This document shows, piece after piece, positions 33,664 to 41,294 of a stretch of DNA of 64,000 nucleotides (positions are counted from its first letter, which is position 1; every line of letters starts with the position of its first letter). The stretch is from UBA5189 sp035631615. GTDB lineage: Bacteria; Chloroflexota; Limnocylindria; Limnocylindrales; CSP1-4. The stretch lies in assembly GCA_035631615.1 (NCBI GenBank), contig DASQIK010000023.1, positions 1 through 64,000 of the forward strand. The letters are read 5' to 3'. The notes beneath the pieces are model-generated. The model did not search any database and was not told the origin of the DNA. It saw only the letters and a list, made by a program, of their open reading frames with translations. The position numbers and the translations under genes are program-made.

Positions 33664-34527
33664 TTAGCGGGATGGTACCGCAGCCGCCGCTTGCAGCCGG
33701 CTGGCCTTCTCGCGGACCCAGCCGATGATGTCGGCGACGACCTGCGGCCCCTCGGGCTCGTTGTGGCTCTCGTGCCGCAGGTCCGGGTAGACGCGGCGGG
33801 TGACGCCCGGCCGGCCGTCGAGCAAGCGGCTCGAATCGGTGGGGACCAGGCGGTCCGCGCCACCATGGACCACGAGCGTCTGGATCGACAGCCGATCGAG
33901 CGCGGCCGCGACGCGCCGCTGCTCCGCGAAGGCGGCGTGCGCGAAGCGAACCGTCGTCTTGTGCTGGTTGAGCGGATCCGCGAAATACCTGGCGGAGACC
34001 GCGGGATCTCGCGCCAGGACCTCGCCCTTCAGCCGGTTCGAGAGCTGCATCCCCGGTGCCATGTGCCGCAGCGAGCTCACGAGGGCGCGCTGCCACACCG
34101 GGACCGTCGCGCCGATCGCGGGCGCCGACACCACGAGCAGGTCCGGCAGGGCGCGCCCGTCGAGCACGTAGCCGAGCGCGATCAGCCCGCCCAGCGAGTG
34201 CCCGTACAGCACCAGCGGACGCTTCGGCGCGATCGAGCGGACGGCGACGAGGCGCTCCTCGAGATCGTCGTGGAGCTGCGACCAGCGCTCCACCGAGGCC
34301 CGCGGCCCGCCGGACGCCCCGAACCCGCGCAGGTCGAACGCGTACGCGTCGATGCCCGCCCCCGCCAGCTGCGCGCCGACGTGCTCATAGCGGCCGGAGT
34401 GTTCGGCGAGGCCGTGCACGAGCAGCATCGAGGCCCACGGCTCGCCCGACGTCACCGGCCAGTGGCGGATCCGGAGCGCCGTGCCGTCGCGCGCTCCGAC
34501 CTCATCGACCTGCGACACCGCGGTCAT
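33664..34527 (-). CDS. Alpha/beta hydrolase, monoacylglycerol lipase/lysophospholipase-like
   Basis: A 287-residue alpha/beta hydrolase of the serine lysophospholipase (PldB/MGL) type. It has the oxyanion region LLVHGLAEHSGRYEHVG near residue 35, the nucleophile elbow GHSLGGL near 112, a catalytic Asp in HGGADRLVP near 225 and His in RHESHNEP near 253. The substrate is probably an acylglycerol or lysophospholipid. TAGGCT stands 7 nt before the ATG. It is divergent from the metallo-beta-lactamase gene and its 3' end carries the riboswitch promoter. Confidence 0.9.
   Translation of the reverse strand: MTAVSQVDEVGARDGTALRIRHWPVTSGEPWASMLLVHGLAEHSGRYEHVGAQLAGAGIDAYAFDLRGFGASGGPRASVERWSQLHDDLEERLVAVRSIAPKRPLVLYGHSLGGLIALGYVLDGRALPDLLVVSAPAIGATVPVWQRALVSSLRHMAPGMQLSNRLKGEVLARDPAVSARYFADPLNQHKTTVRFAHAAFAEQRRVAAALDRLSIQTLVVHGGADRLVPTDSSRLLDGRPGVTRRVYPDLRHESHNEPEGPQVVADIIGWVREKASRLQAAAAVPSR
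33672..33677 (-). promoter_or_regulatory. Candidate -10 (TACCAT) for the TPP riboswitch transcript
   Basis: Minus-strand TACCAT lies about 18 nt before the start of the riboswitch P1 stem, overlapping the last codons of the hydrolase gene. No convincing -35 is visible. Confidence 0.35.
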
Positions 34528-34534
34528 CGCCCGG

Positions 34535-34550
34535 AGCCTACGCCTACCAT
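34535..34550. promoter_or_regulatory. Back-to-back leaderless promoters in a 29-bp divergent gap
   Basis: Minus-strand TAGGCT (34535-34540) is 7 nt before the hydrolase ATG and plus-strand TACCAT (34545-34550) is 6 nt before the metallo-beta-lactamase ATG. The whole gap is 29 bp, so the -35 regions must lie inside the opposite coding sequences and polymerases would compete. Confidence 0.5.
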
Positions 34551-34556
34551 CGGCCG

Positions 34557-35360
34557 ATGCACTGGCAGGAGGTCGGCGATCGCGTCTTCACGCGCCACTT
34601 CGACTTCCTCGACCAGCAGATCGGGGTCGTGCTCGGCGGTGACGAGGTCCTCGTCGTCGACACCCGAGCGACACCCGCTCACGCTCGCGAGATCGCGAAC
34701 GACCTCCTCGAGCTGACCCGCAACCCGATCTCGATCGTCGTCGACACGCACTGGCACTGGGACCACGCGTTCGGCAACAACGCGTTCCGGCCGGCGCCGA
34801 TCTGGGGCCACGTGCGAACCGCGGAGCGGCTGCGCAGCGAGGGTGACGCCCGCCGAATGGAGCTCATCCAGTACCTCCCGGACCTCACCGACGATCTGCG
34901 GGCCCTGGTGATCGACCCGCCGGACCACACCTTCACGGACCGCGCGACGATCGAGGTCGGCGGGCGGACGGTGGAGCTCGCGTTCCACGGCCGCGCCCAC
35001 ACGGATGCGGACATCTCCGTGTCCGTCCCGGACGCCGCCGTCCTGTTCGCCGGTGACCTCATCGAGAACGGCGCACCGCCGAGCTTCGGTGACGGCTACC
35101 CGATGTCCTGGCCGGCCGCGGTCGAGCAGCTGCTGCCACTCGCGACGGGCGCGGTGATACCTGGCCACGGCGCCGTCGGCGACCGGGCCTTCGTCGAATC
35201 ACAGCTCGCCGCGTTCCGCGGCCTGGCCGACCTGGCGCGCGAGGTCCGGGACGGGAGCCTCGACATGGAGGCTGCCCTCGCTGGTTCCCCGTTCGGTCCG
35301 CAGACGCCGCGGGACGCCTTCGATCGCGCGCTGGCCGAGCTCAGGGGCGAGCTGGCCTAG
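34557..35360 (+). CDS. Metallo-beta-lactamase-fold hydrolase
   Basis: A 267-residue MBL-fold protein with the metal motif THWHWDHAFGN (HxHxDH) at about residues 64-74, the second His region in HGRAHTDADIS near 146, the bridging Asp in LFAGDLIENG and the last His in VIPGHGAVGD near 203. It resembles the quinoprotein-relay/SoxH-like subgroup. The substrate is unknown. TACCAT is 6 nt upstream of the ATG. It converges on the sugar-ABC ATPase gene with 10 bp between stops. Confidence 0.88.
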   Translation: MHWQEVGDRVFTRHFDFLDQQIGVVLGGDEVLVVDTRATPAHAREIANDLLELTRNPISIVVDTHWHWDHAFGNNAFRPAPIWGHVRTAERLRSEGDARRMELIQYLPDLTDDLRALVIDPPDHTFTDRATIEVGGRTVELAFHGRAHTDADISVSVPDAAVLFAGDLIENGAPPSFGDGYPMSWPAAVEQLLPLATGAVIPGHGAVGDRAFVESQLAAFRGLADLAREVRDGSLDMEAALAGSPFGPQTPRDAFDRALAELRGELA

Positions 35361-35370
35361 CCGGACGCGC

Positions 35371-36468
35371 CTACGCGGCTGCCGTCGCGGTTGACCACGC
35401 CAGCGAGTCGCCCGTTGCCCGATCGAACAGGTGGAGCTTCTCCAGCGGCAGCTTGAGGTCGACGATGTCGCCCGGCTTGACCCGGTGCTCCGAGCTCACG
35501 ACCGCCACGACGTCGGCGTCGTGCCCGCCAACCGACACGTGGAGCAACTCCTCGTCGCCGAGGAACTCGACGACGTTCGCCTTGGCGCGGATGGTGGCCG
35601 AGTTCGGGACCTCGCCGAGGTCCAGGTGCTCGGGCCGGAAGCCGGCCACGAGGTCCTTCGCGCCGGTGAGCCCGGATCGGTACCGGGTCGGGACCGGGAA
35701 CGACATGCCGTCGCCGGACACGTTCGTGCCGTCAGCCGTCACGTTCACGAAGTTCATCGACGGGCTGCCGATGAAGCCCGCGACGAACAGCTTGGTCGGC
35801 TTGTCGTACAGGTCCTGCGGGGTGCCGACCTGCTGCAGCTCGCCCTTGTCCATCACCGCGATGCGCGTGCCCATCGTCATCGCCTCGACCTGATCGTGGG
35901 TGACGTACACGGTCGTGGTGCGCAGGCGCTGGTGGAGGAGCGCGATCTCGGCGCGGGTCTGGACGCGCAGCTTGGCGTCGAGGTTGGACAGCGGCTCGTC
36001 CATGAGGAACACCGCAGGCTCGCGCACGATTGCCCGGCCGAGCGCCACGCGCTGGCGCTGGCCGCCGGACAGCTCGCGCGGCTTCTTCTGCAGGTTCTCG
36101 AGGTTGAGGATCCGGGCGGCTTCCTTGACCCGCTCGTCGATCTGGGCCTTGGGCACCTTGCGGAGCTTGAGCCCGAAGGCCATGTTGTCGTAGATCGACA
36201 TGTGCGGGTACAGCGCGTAGCTCTGGAAGACCATCGCGATGTCGCGATCCTTCGGGGCGACGTCGTTGACGACGCGGTCGCCGATCTTGAGCGCGCCCTC
36301 GGTGACCTCCTCGAGGCCGGCGATCATGCGCAGGCTGGTCGTCTTGCCGCAGCCGGATGGGCCGACGAGGACCATGAACTCCCCGTCACCGATCTCGAGG
36401 CTGAGGTCCTTGACCGCGGCGAACTCGCCGTAGCGCTTCCAGACGTGATCGAACGTCACGGTGGCCAT
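35371..36468 (-). CDS. ugpC: ABC transporter ATPase, UgpC/MsmK type
   Basis: A 365-residue ATPase of the carbohydrate-uptake class: Walker A GPSGCGKTT near residue 38, signature LSGGQRQR near 135, Walker B VFLMDEPLSNLDAKLR near 155, switch-His in YVTHDQVEAMT near 190 and a C-terminal OB/TOBE region (about 235-360) used for regulation. No permease or binding-protein genes of a sugar system adjoin it, so it probably serves several distant importers, as MsmK-type ATPases do. The ATG at 36468 has GGGAG 7 nt upstream. Confidence 0.92.
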   Translation of the reverse strand: MATVTFDHVWKRYGEFAAVKDLSLEIGDGEFMVLVGPSGCGKTTSLRMIAGLEEVTEGALKIGDRVVNDVAPKDRDIAMVFQSYALYPHMSIYDNMAFGLKLRKVPKAQIDERVKEAARILNLENLQKKPRELSGGQRQRVALGRAIVREPAVFLMDEPLSNLDAKLRVQTRAEIALLHQRLRTTTVYVTHDQVEAMTMGTRIAVMDKGELQQVGTPQDLYDKPTKLFVAGFIGSPSMNFVNVTADGTNVSGDGMSFPVPTRYRSGLTGAKDLVAGFRPEHLDLGEVPNSATIRAKANVVEFLGDEELLHVSVGGHDADVVAVVSSEHRVKPGDIVDLKLPLEKLHLFDRATGDSLAWSTATAAA

Positions 36469-36623
36469 ACAGCAGCTCCCGCCCGGTGGTGGGGACACCG
36501 CGGGCCCTTGCATCTCGACGCGACCGAATCGCGCCGTCGACGGGCCCCGTACGAGTCACCGAGATTCCGGGACGCCGCAATCGTAGCAATCCGCGGGCCC
36601 GGCGCGGCCCCGCGGATTCCGCC

Positions 36624-37043
36624 TCAGGCTCCGATGCTGCTCGCGCAGGCGCGGCACTTGGTCGCGTCGATCGCGTTCGACTCCTTGCAGTACGGGCAGG
36701 TCTTCGTCGGCGCGGCCGGCGCGGCCTCCTCTTCCTTGATGAACAGCTTCGAGATCCGCCAGACGACGAACGCGATGATCACGAAGGCGATGATCGCGTT
36801 GATGAACAGGCCCAGCCGAATGTCGACCTCGGGCACGGCCTTGCCGGTCGCGTCAACGGTGGCGTCCTTCAGCTTGATCACGAACGTCGAGAAGTCGACC
36901 CCGCCAAGTAGGAGCCCGATCGGCGGCATGATGATGTCGTTCACGAGCGAGGTGACGACCGTGCCCAGCGCGGTGCCGATGATCACGCCGACAGCCAGCG
37001 CGAGGGCGTTGGTCTTGAGCAGAAAGCTCCGGAACTCTCCCAT
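36624..37043 (-). CDS. mscL: Large-conductance mechanosensitive channel with C-terminal zinc ribbon
   Basis: A 139-residue MscL homologue that opens under membrane tension to release solutes. It has the N-terminal EFRSFLLKTNALALAVGVII and the pore helix with GTALGTVVTSLVNDIIMPPIG, a periplasmic loop and a second helix LFINAIIAFVIIAFVVW. The C-terminus is unusual: instead of the charged helical bundle alone it ends with a zinc ribbon, CPYCKESNAIDATKCRAC. The start at ATG 37043 (or the preceding GTG 37046) is set by GGAGGG upstream. Confidence 0.9.
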   Translation of the reverse strand: MGEFRSFLLKTNALALAVGVIIGTALGTVVTSLVNDIIMPPIGLLLGGVDFSTFVIKLKDATVDATGKAVPEVDIRLGLFINAIIAFVIIAFVVWRISKLFIKEEEAAPAAPTKTCPYCKESNAIDATKCRACASSIGA

Positions 37044-37125
37044 CACGGTGCGTCCCTCCGGTACCGGGCCTGGAAGCGCGAAGGTCGCGCGAGGCGGTGC
37101 CGCTGCATCGTAGACCCCGCGCACA

Positions 37126-37944
37126 TCAGCCGATGCTTCGAACATCGAGCACGCGGCCCCAGTGGAAGAAGCGGACTGCAAGCAGGACGCCGAGTGCCGC
37201 TACGACGAGGATCGCCGCCGCCGCGATCGACGCGTCGAGATCGCCGCCCTGGAACTCCGAGTACACGACGAGCGGCAGCGTCTGCGTCCGGCCGACGACG
37301 TTACCGGCGAACATGATCGTCGCCCCGAACTCGCCGAGCGCCCGCGCCCAGGTCATCACCAGGCCGGCCGCGAGGGTCGGTCCGGCGAGCTGGGCGGTGA
37401 CCGCCCAGAACAAGCGGCGCTCGCTGGCCCCGTCGACCCGCGCCGCGTCCTCCATGTCCCGGTCCACGCCCGCGATGCCCGCCTTCGCTGCCCGGACGAA
37501 GAATGGTGCGGAGACGAACGTCTGTGCGATGACGACGGCGATCGTGGTGAAAGCGATATCGATGCCGCTCGCCGCCAGCGCCCCGCCAAGCAGTCCTCGC
37601 CGGCCGAGCACGAGGAGGAGCGCGAGCCCCGCCACCGCCGGGGGCAGCACGATCGGGAGGTCCACGAACGCCTCGAGCAGCCACTTGCCGCGAAACGCCC
37701 GCCTCGCAAGCACCACCGCGAGCGGCAGACCAAGGGCGATGGTGAGAACGAGGCTCAGCGCGGTCGTGAGCAGGCTGAGCCCGAGAGCGCCGATCACCGC
37801 CGACGCCTCGCCGCCCGCGAACGCCGCGCCGCTGGCCACCGCCCGACCAACGAGGGTGAGGACCGGCAGCGCCAGGAACGCTGCAAACAGGATCGCGGGG
37901 ACGAGGAGCGGCCCTCCGGTAGTTGCGCGGCCCAGGGGGGTCAC
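37126..37944 (-). CDS. modB: Molybdate ABC transporter permease
   Basis: A 272-residue inner-membrane permease with about five or six hydrophobic helices and the EAA coupling loop EDAARVDGASERRLFWAV near residue 185. The final part, TWARALGEFGATIMFAGN, is typical of ModB. The GTG start at 37944 overlaps the modA stop as GTGA. No modC ATPase gene follows: mscL lies next on the same strand. Confidence 0.93.
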   Translation of the reverse strand: MTPLGRATTGGPLLVPAILFAAFLALPVLTLVGRAVASGAAFAGGEASAVIGALGLSLLTTALSLVLTIALGLPLAVVLARRAFRGKWLLEAFVDLPIVLPPAVAGLALLLVLGRRGLLGGALAASGIDIAFTTIAVVIAQTFVSAPFFVRAAKAGIAGVDRDMEDAARVDGASERRLFWAVTAQLAGPTLAAGLVMTWARALGEFGATIMFAGNVVGRTQTLPLVVYSEFQGGDLDASIAAAAILVVAALGVLLAVRFFHWGRVLDVRSIG

Positions 37945-38780
37945 GATCCGGGCGCCAGGAACCCGAAGGGCGCGAGGACCGCCTGGCCATCCGGACCGGC
38001 GAGCCACGACAGGAATGCCTGCGCCGCCGCCGCATTGGCGGAGGCCTTCACCACGACCCCGGCGTAGCTCGCGGGGACGTTCGCCGTCGCCGGGACGTCG
38101 ATCGTCTTGACCTTGGTCGACGCCCTCGCGTCGGTCACGTAGACGATCGCCGCGTCACCCTGGCCGAGCTCGATCTTTGCCACGACAGCCTTGACGTTCT
38201 CCTCCATGGACACGACGTTCGCGTTGTAGGCGGCCACGAAGCCGGCCGGGTAGCCGGCCTCCCTGGCGAGGTTCGCGACGAGCATGGTCGCGTACTTCGT
38301 GATCGGCACCGTGGCGCCGGCGGCGATGACCTTGACGCCCATCCTGGCGAGGTCCTTTGGCGACGCGATCCCGGCCGGGTTGTCGGTGGGCACGATCACG
38401 GTGAGCTTGTTGCCGGCAAACACGACCGGCGCGCCGTTCGCCAGACCGGCGGTGACAAGCTTCGCCGGGTTCGTGGTGTCAGCCGAGAGGAAGATGTCGG
38501 CGGGCGCGCCCTGCTCGATCTTGGTCTCGAGCGCGGGCGACGAGTCGGTCGAGATCACGAGCGTCACGCCCGGGTTCGCCGCTTGGTAGGCGGTCTTCGC
38601 GGCGGCCAGGCCGCCGCTGAGCGAGGCGGCACCGAGAATCGTCAGCTCGACCGGCGCTAGGGTGGCCGTCTCGGTGGGTGCGGGTGACGCGCTGGTCGGC
38701 GGCGTCGCGCCGGTACCGCTGTCGGTGCACGCCGCGACCACGAGCACCACGGCGAGGATCGACGCGAGGCCGGCCCTCAA
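37941..38780 (-). CDS. modA: Molybdate ABC transporter substrate-binding lipoprotein
   Basis: A 279-residue periplasmic-type binding protein: a signal peptide ending in the lipobox VVAAC near residue 18, a Thr/Ser/Pro linker, then the ModA fold with LTILGAASLSGGLAAAKTAY, GAPADIFLSAD and KLTVIVPTDNP. It captures molybdate or tungstate for ModB. The start is TTG at 38780, overlapping the regulator stop as TTGA, with AAGGAG 8 nt upstream. The three genes are thus joined by two 4-nt overlaps. Confidence 0.92.
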   Translation of the reverse strand: MRAGLASILAVVLVVAACTDSGTGATPPTSASPAPTETATLAPVELTILGAASLSGGLAAAKTAYQAANPGVTLVISTDSSPALETKIEQGAPADIFLSADTTNPAKLVTAGLANGAPVVFAGNKLTVIVPTDNPAGIASPKDLARMGVKVIAAGATVPITKYATMLVANLAREAGYPAGFVAAYNANVVSMEENVKAVVAKIELGQGDAAIVYVTDARASTKVKTIDVPATANVPASYAGVVVKASANAAAAQAFLSWLAGPDGQAVLAPFGFLAPGS

Positions 38781-39214
38781 GCGCGGGGCTCCTTCTTCAT
38801 CGCCTTCTCCACGATCACGTTGGTCGCCTTGACGACGCAGACCGCCTCGTCGCCGACCTGGAGCTGCAGCTCGTCGACCGCCTCGGCGGTCATGAGGCTG
38901 ACCATCCGGTGCGGTCCCGCGATCACCTCCACCACCGCCGCGACGAGGTCCTTCTCGATGCGGGTGACGATCCCGGGGAAGCGGTTGCGTGCCGATCCGG
39001 ACACGATCGACCGATCGACCGACTGGGCGCGCCGCTCGGCCAGGAGCCGGGTGATCTCGCCGATCGGCACCATGCGCTGGCCGCCGCTCGAGCGGATCGT
39101 TCGGAGCCGCCCGTCGCCTTCCCAGCGGCGCAGCGTCTCGACCGAGATCTGCAGCATCTCGGCGGCCTGGCCCATCCGGATGGTCGATTCGGGGCGAGTC
39201 GCGGTCAGGGTCAT
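38777..39214 (-). CDS. MerR-type HTH regulator with molybdate-binding Mop/TOBE domain
   Basis: A 145-residue protein fusing a MerR/excisionase-like winged helix (IRMGQAAEMLQISVETLRRW, about residues 14-60) to a single Mop/TOBE domain (FPGIVTRIEKDLVAAVVEVI onward, about 80-140) that binds molybdate in ModE and molbindins. It probably senses molybdate and controls the modAB operon it heads. A TACAAT -10 lies at 39255-39260. GGAGGTGA precedes both a TTG (39226, too close) and the ATG at 39214 (15 nt after GGAGG), so the start is uncertain by four codons. Confidence 0.85.
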   Translation of the reverse strand: MTLTATRPESTIRMGQAAEMLQISVETLRRWEGDGRLRTIRSSGGQRMVPIGEITRLLAERRAQSVDRSIVSGSARNRFPGIVTRIEKDLVAAVVEVIAGPHRMVSLMTAEAVDELQLQVGDEAVCVVKATNVIVEKAMKKEPRA

Positions 39215-39254
39215 AGCGAGAAACAATCACCTCCAGAGCGTGGGAATCAGAGGG

Positions 39255-39260
39255 ATTGTA
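39255..39260 (-). promoter_or_regulatory. Candidate -10 (TACAAT) of the mod operon
   Basis: Minus-strand TACAAT lies about 40 nt before the regulator start, leaving a short leader that contains GGAGGTGA. Unlike many genes here this one would have a leader with Shine-Dalgarno. Confidence 0.45.
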
Positions 39261-39324
39261 GCCGAGAGTCCTCTAGATGCAGGTGGCCCTTCCGCAGGTC
39301 GGTCGCGGGGCTCCCGGCCGATCC

Positions 39325-39353
39325 TCGACCGCGGGAGGGTGCCGGGGTAAAAT
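39325..39353 (+). promoter_or_regulatory. Promoter of tRNA-Gln
   Basis: TCGACC (39325-39330) and TAAAAT (39348-39353) are separated by exactly 17 bp, and the mature tRNA begins 13 nt after the -10. It is the clearest -35/-10 pair seen in the window. Confidence 0.65.
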
Positions 39354-39366
39354 CCGCGGGCGCCGC

Positions 39367-39441
39367 TGGCGAGTGGCCAAACGGTAAGGCACCTGACTCT
39401 GGATCAGGGGATTGAAGGTTCGAATCCTTCCTCGCCAGCCA
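39367..39441 (+). tRNA. tRNA-Gln (anticodon CTG)
   Basis: A complete cloverleaf: acceptor TGGCGAG with CTCGCCA, D-arm GCC/GGC, anticodon stem CCTGA/TCAGG with loop CTCTGGA (anticodon CTG), T-arm GAAGG-TTCGAAT-CCTTC, discriminator G and an encoded CCA (39439-39441). It reads CAG. Confidence 0.96.
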
Positions 39442-39679
39442 ACTCCCCGATCACAAATCCTGCCGTCTGGCGGTGTCGGGCGGCAGCTAGGGAGGTCGCG
39501 ACCTCGGCCGCCTCCAGGTCCGGACGCACGCACACGCCGAGTTGGTCGATCACGAACCCGATCGCCACCCACACGAGCGCGCGCGCCGCCATCGCCAACT
39601 CGCAGGCGACCTCACGGCGCTCGACAAGGGCCGTGTACCGCACGGGACATGCAGATCCCCTTCGCCGCCGATCGTCCGA
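39442..39679. other. Gene-free region after tRNA-Gln
   Basis: No credible ORF or strong hairpin followed by T residues is seen. The only open minus-strand frame runs into the antisense of the tRNA and is rejected. Confidence 0.4.
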
Positions 39680-40288
39680 TCAAAGGACCGTGAGGTCCTT
39701 GGTGACCGACTTGTGCGCCCCGCCTTTGGAGCAGCTCACGGTTACCGGCCAGCTCCCGGCGGCCGTGCGGCTGCCGACCTTCCACGTCCACGAGGCGACG
39801 CCGGAGCTGCTCGCGTCTGTCGGCCCGAGGCCTGCGGCAGTCGACGGCCCTGACTTGTACTCGACGACGATGGTGCAGTAGGCGCCCGCACTGGTCTTGA
39901 CCGCAGCGGTGGCGAGCGACCCAGGACTGATGGGCGAGGTCAGCGACGTGAACGCCAGCGCCAGGCTCGCCGGAGTTGGCTTCGGGGTCGGTTTCGGCGT
40001 CGGCACGGGTGTCGGCGCGACGGCAGGTTCGACAGTCGGTTCGGACAGCGGGGTCGAAGTCGCGCTGATCGCGAAAGGCGTTGGCTCTGCGGAGGAAGTT
40101 GTCGCAGCCTTGGTGGGCGCCGCGCTGCCGGGCGCGGCGGTCGGGGTCGCGAGGGCGGTCGCCGTGGTCTCGCTCCCGCGCGGCGAGAGGCCGCCGCCGA
40201 TGGCGCCGAGCGTCACAAGCGCGGCGATGACGATGACGATCTTCTGGTTGCGGGACCCGGCTCGCCAGGCGTTCGCCAGCCAGTTCAT
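39680..40288 (-). CDS. Membrane-anchored protein with Thr/Pro-rich stalk
   Basis: A 202-residue protein: one transmembrane segment (IVIVIAALVTLGAIGGG, about 17-33), a long Ala/Thr/Pro stalk with PTPKPTPKPTP (about 35-110), and an extracellular beta-rich domain with two cysteines (YCTIVVEYKSG and VTVSCSKGG) that looks like a small immunoglobulin-like fold. Function unknown. The ATG at 40288 has GGGGAGG 4 nt upstream. It follows the next gene upstream by 14 nt and shares its architecture, so the pair is probably co-transcribed. Confidence 0.72.
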   Translation of the reverse strand: MNWLANAWRAGSRNQKIVIVIAALVTLGAIGGGLSPRGSETTATALATPTAAPGSAAPTKAATTSSAEPTPFAISATSTPLSEPTVEPAVAPTPVPTPKPTPKPTPASLALAFTSLTSPISPGSLATAAVKTSAGAYCTIVVEYKSGPSTAAGLGPTDASSSGVASWTWKVGSRTAAGSWPVTVSCSKGGAHKSVTKDLTVL

Positions 40289-40302
40289 CCATCCTCCCCG
40301 CC

Positions 40303-40980
40303 CTACATGTCGCCCCACCGAAATAACGGGTGCAACTCGGCCCACCCGCCGTGTTGGAGGTCGAGCACATACCGCCCCTCCATCCAGACCCGTTCGCCCG
40401 CGACGGGGAACGGCGGCGCCATTGGATCGGGATCAACCGCACAGGTCGACTCGGCGTCGAGCTGGGTCACGGACTTCACGCAAACCGGCTCGATGACAAG
40501 GTCACCCAGCTCCTCGCCCTGGTTCGCAGCCGTGAGGTAGTGGGTGTAAGCGGGGTCCAGGCGCAACAGCAGGTGCAGGTCCCCGTCGGCCTCCCTGCGC
40601 ACCGCCTGGATGCTGCCGGTCACGTAGATGCATGACGCCACGACCTCGAGGCGGCTGGGGTTGTAGACGTGCTTGTCCTGATCGGTGGGCTGACACGCAA
40701 CTGGCTGCGCGGTCGGGCGAGGGGTTGGTGCTGGAGCCTTGGTCGGCGATGTGGGAGCGGTCGCCGTCGTCGGCGTCGCCGTGTCGACGCCGTTTGTTGG
40801 GGCAGCGGTCTCGCCCGTGAACGTGCTCTGACTGCCGGGCTCAGTCGCGACAGCGGCCAACGGGACGGTCGGCGACGGGCCCTTTGCCCCGGCAGGCCCC
40901 TTGGCGGCGAACGTCACGGCGAGGACCGCGACCACGACCGCAACGATGACGAGGCGACTCGATGGCGACGGAAACCGCAC
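40303..40980 (-). CDS. Anchored or secreted protein with Thr/Pro-rich linker and OB-like domain
   Basis: A 225-residue protein with an N-terminal transmembrane/signal segment (LVIVAVVVAVLAVTFAA, 10-26), a Thr/Pro/Ala linker (about 40-92) and a C-terminal domain of about 120 residues with four cysteines, a stretch CIYVTGSIQAVRREADGDLH and a terminal HGGWAELHPLFRW. The latter resembles predicted OB-fold domains ending in a W-x-E-I/L-H-P motif. Function unknown. The start is GTG 40980; a six-codon ORF lies just upstream. Confidence 0.65.
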   Translation of the reverse strand: MRFPSPSSRLVIVAVVVAVLAVTFAAKGPAGAKGPSPTVPLAAVATEPGSQSTFTGETAAPTNGVDTATPTTATAPTSPTKAPAPTPRPTAQPVACQPTDQDKHVYNPSRLEVVASCIYVTGSIQAVRREADGDLHLLLRLDPAYTHYLTAANQGEELGDLVIEPVCVKSVTQLDAESTCAVDPDPMAPPFPVAGERVWMEGRYVLDLQHGGWAELHPLFRWGDM

Positions 40981-40985
40981 CTTGG

Positions 40986-41006
40986 TCAGGTCACTCGGAG
41001 TCTCAT
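40986..41006 (-). CDS. Putative 6-residue upstream ORF (MRLRVT)
   Basis: ATG at 41006 with GGAGG 8 nt upstream encodes MRLRVT and stops 5 nt before the GTG of the next gene, which has no Shine-Dalgarno of its own. TATCCT lies further up. Translation by re-initiation is possible; expression is unproven. Confidence 0.3.
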   Translation of the reverse strand: MRLRVT

Positions 41007-41100
41007 TGGCCGCCCCTCCGGTCGCAGGATAGTGCCGGAGTCAGTCATGCGGCCGACCGGAGCCTCACGGACCGGGCGGCCACCCCTGTCGAGGCCCGAG

Positions 41101-41184
41101 CTACTTTCTGCGGCGGACGACGAACCAGGCCACGAACACCGAGACGAACACAGCGACCAGAGCGCCAATCGGCAAGTTGTCCAT
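41101..41184 (-). CDS. 27-residue single-pass membrane peptide
   Basis: The minus-strand ORF encodes a short polar N-terminus (MDNLPIG), one hydrophobic helix of about 16 residues and a basic tail RRRK, a classic N-out/C-in small membrane protein. A TAGGCT hexamer stands exactly 6 nt before the ATG, the same leaderless arrangement as larger genes here. It lies alone in a 313-bp interval. Function unknown. Confidence 0.6.
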   Translation of the reverse strand: MDNLPIGALVAVFVSVFVAWFVVRRRK

Positions 41185-41190
41185 GCGATC

Positions 41191-41196
41191 AGCCTA
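41191..41196 (-). promoter_or_regulatory. Candidate -10 (TAGGCT) of the 27-residue membrane peptide
   Basis: TAGGCT on the minus strand lies 6 nt before the ATG at 41184. The same hexamer precedes the hydrolase gene at 34527. Confidence 0.45.
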
Positions 41197-41282
41197 CTGC
41201 TACTGGCGTGGCCGCTTGTTCTGAACCTGCCCCAAGATGAAGACGGTCCATGCGGTGAAACCAGCGCGTCGCGCTGTGGCGA

Positions 41283-41288
41283 TACCCT
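41283..41288 (+). promoter_or_regulatory. Candidate -10 (TACCCT) of the udgX remnant and carboxypeptidase
   Basis: TACCCT is 6 nt before the ATG at 41295. It probably was the promoter of the intact udgX gene and may now drive the carboxypeptidase gene that follows. Confidence 0.4.
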
Positions 41289-41294
41289 TCCGCC

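Noticed and set aside
39404..39643. Minus-strand ORF of 79 residues ending GEEGFEPSIP
   Set aside because: It runs into the antisense of tRNA-Gln; this C-terminal peptide is a known artefact of reading through tRNA genes on the wrong strand.
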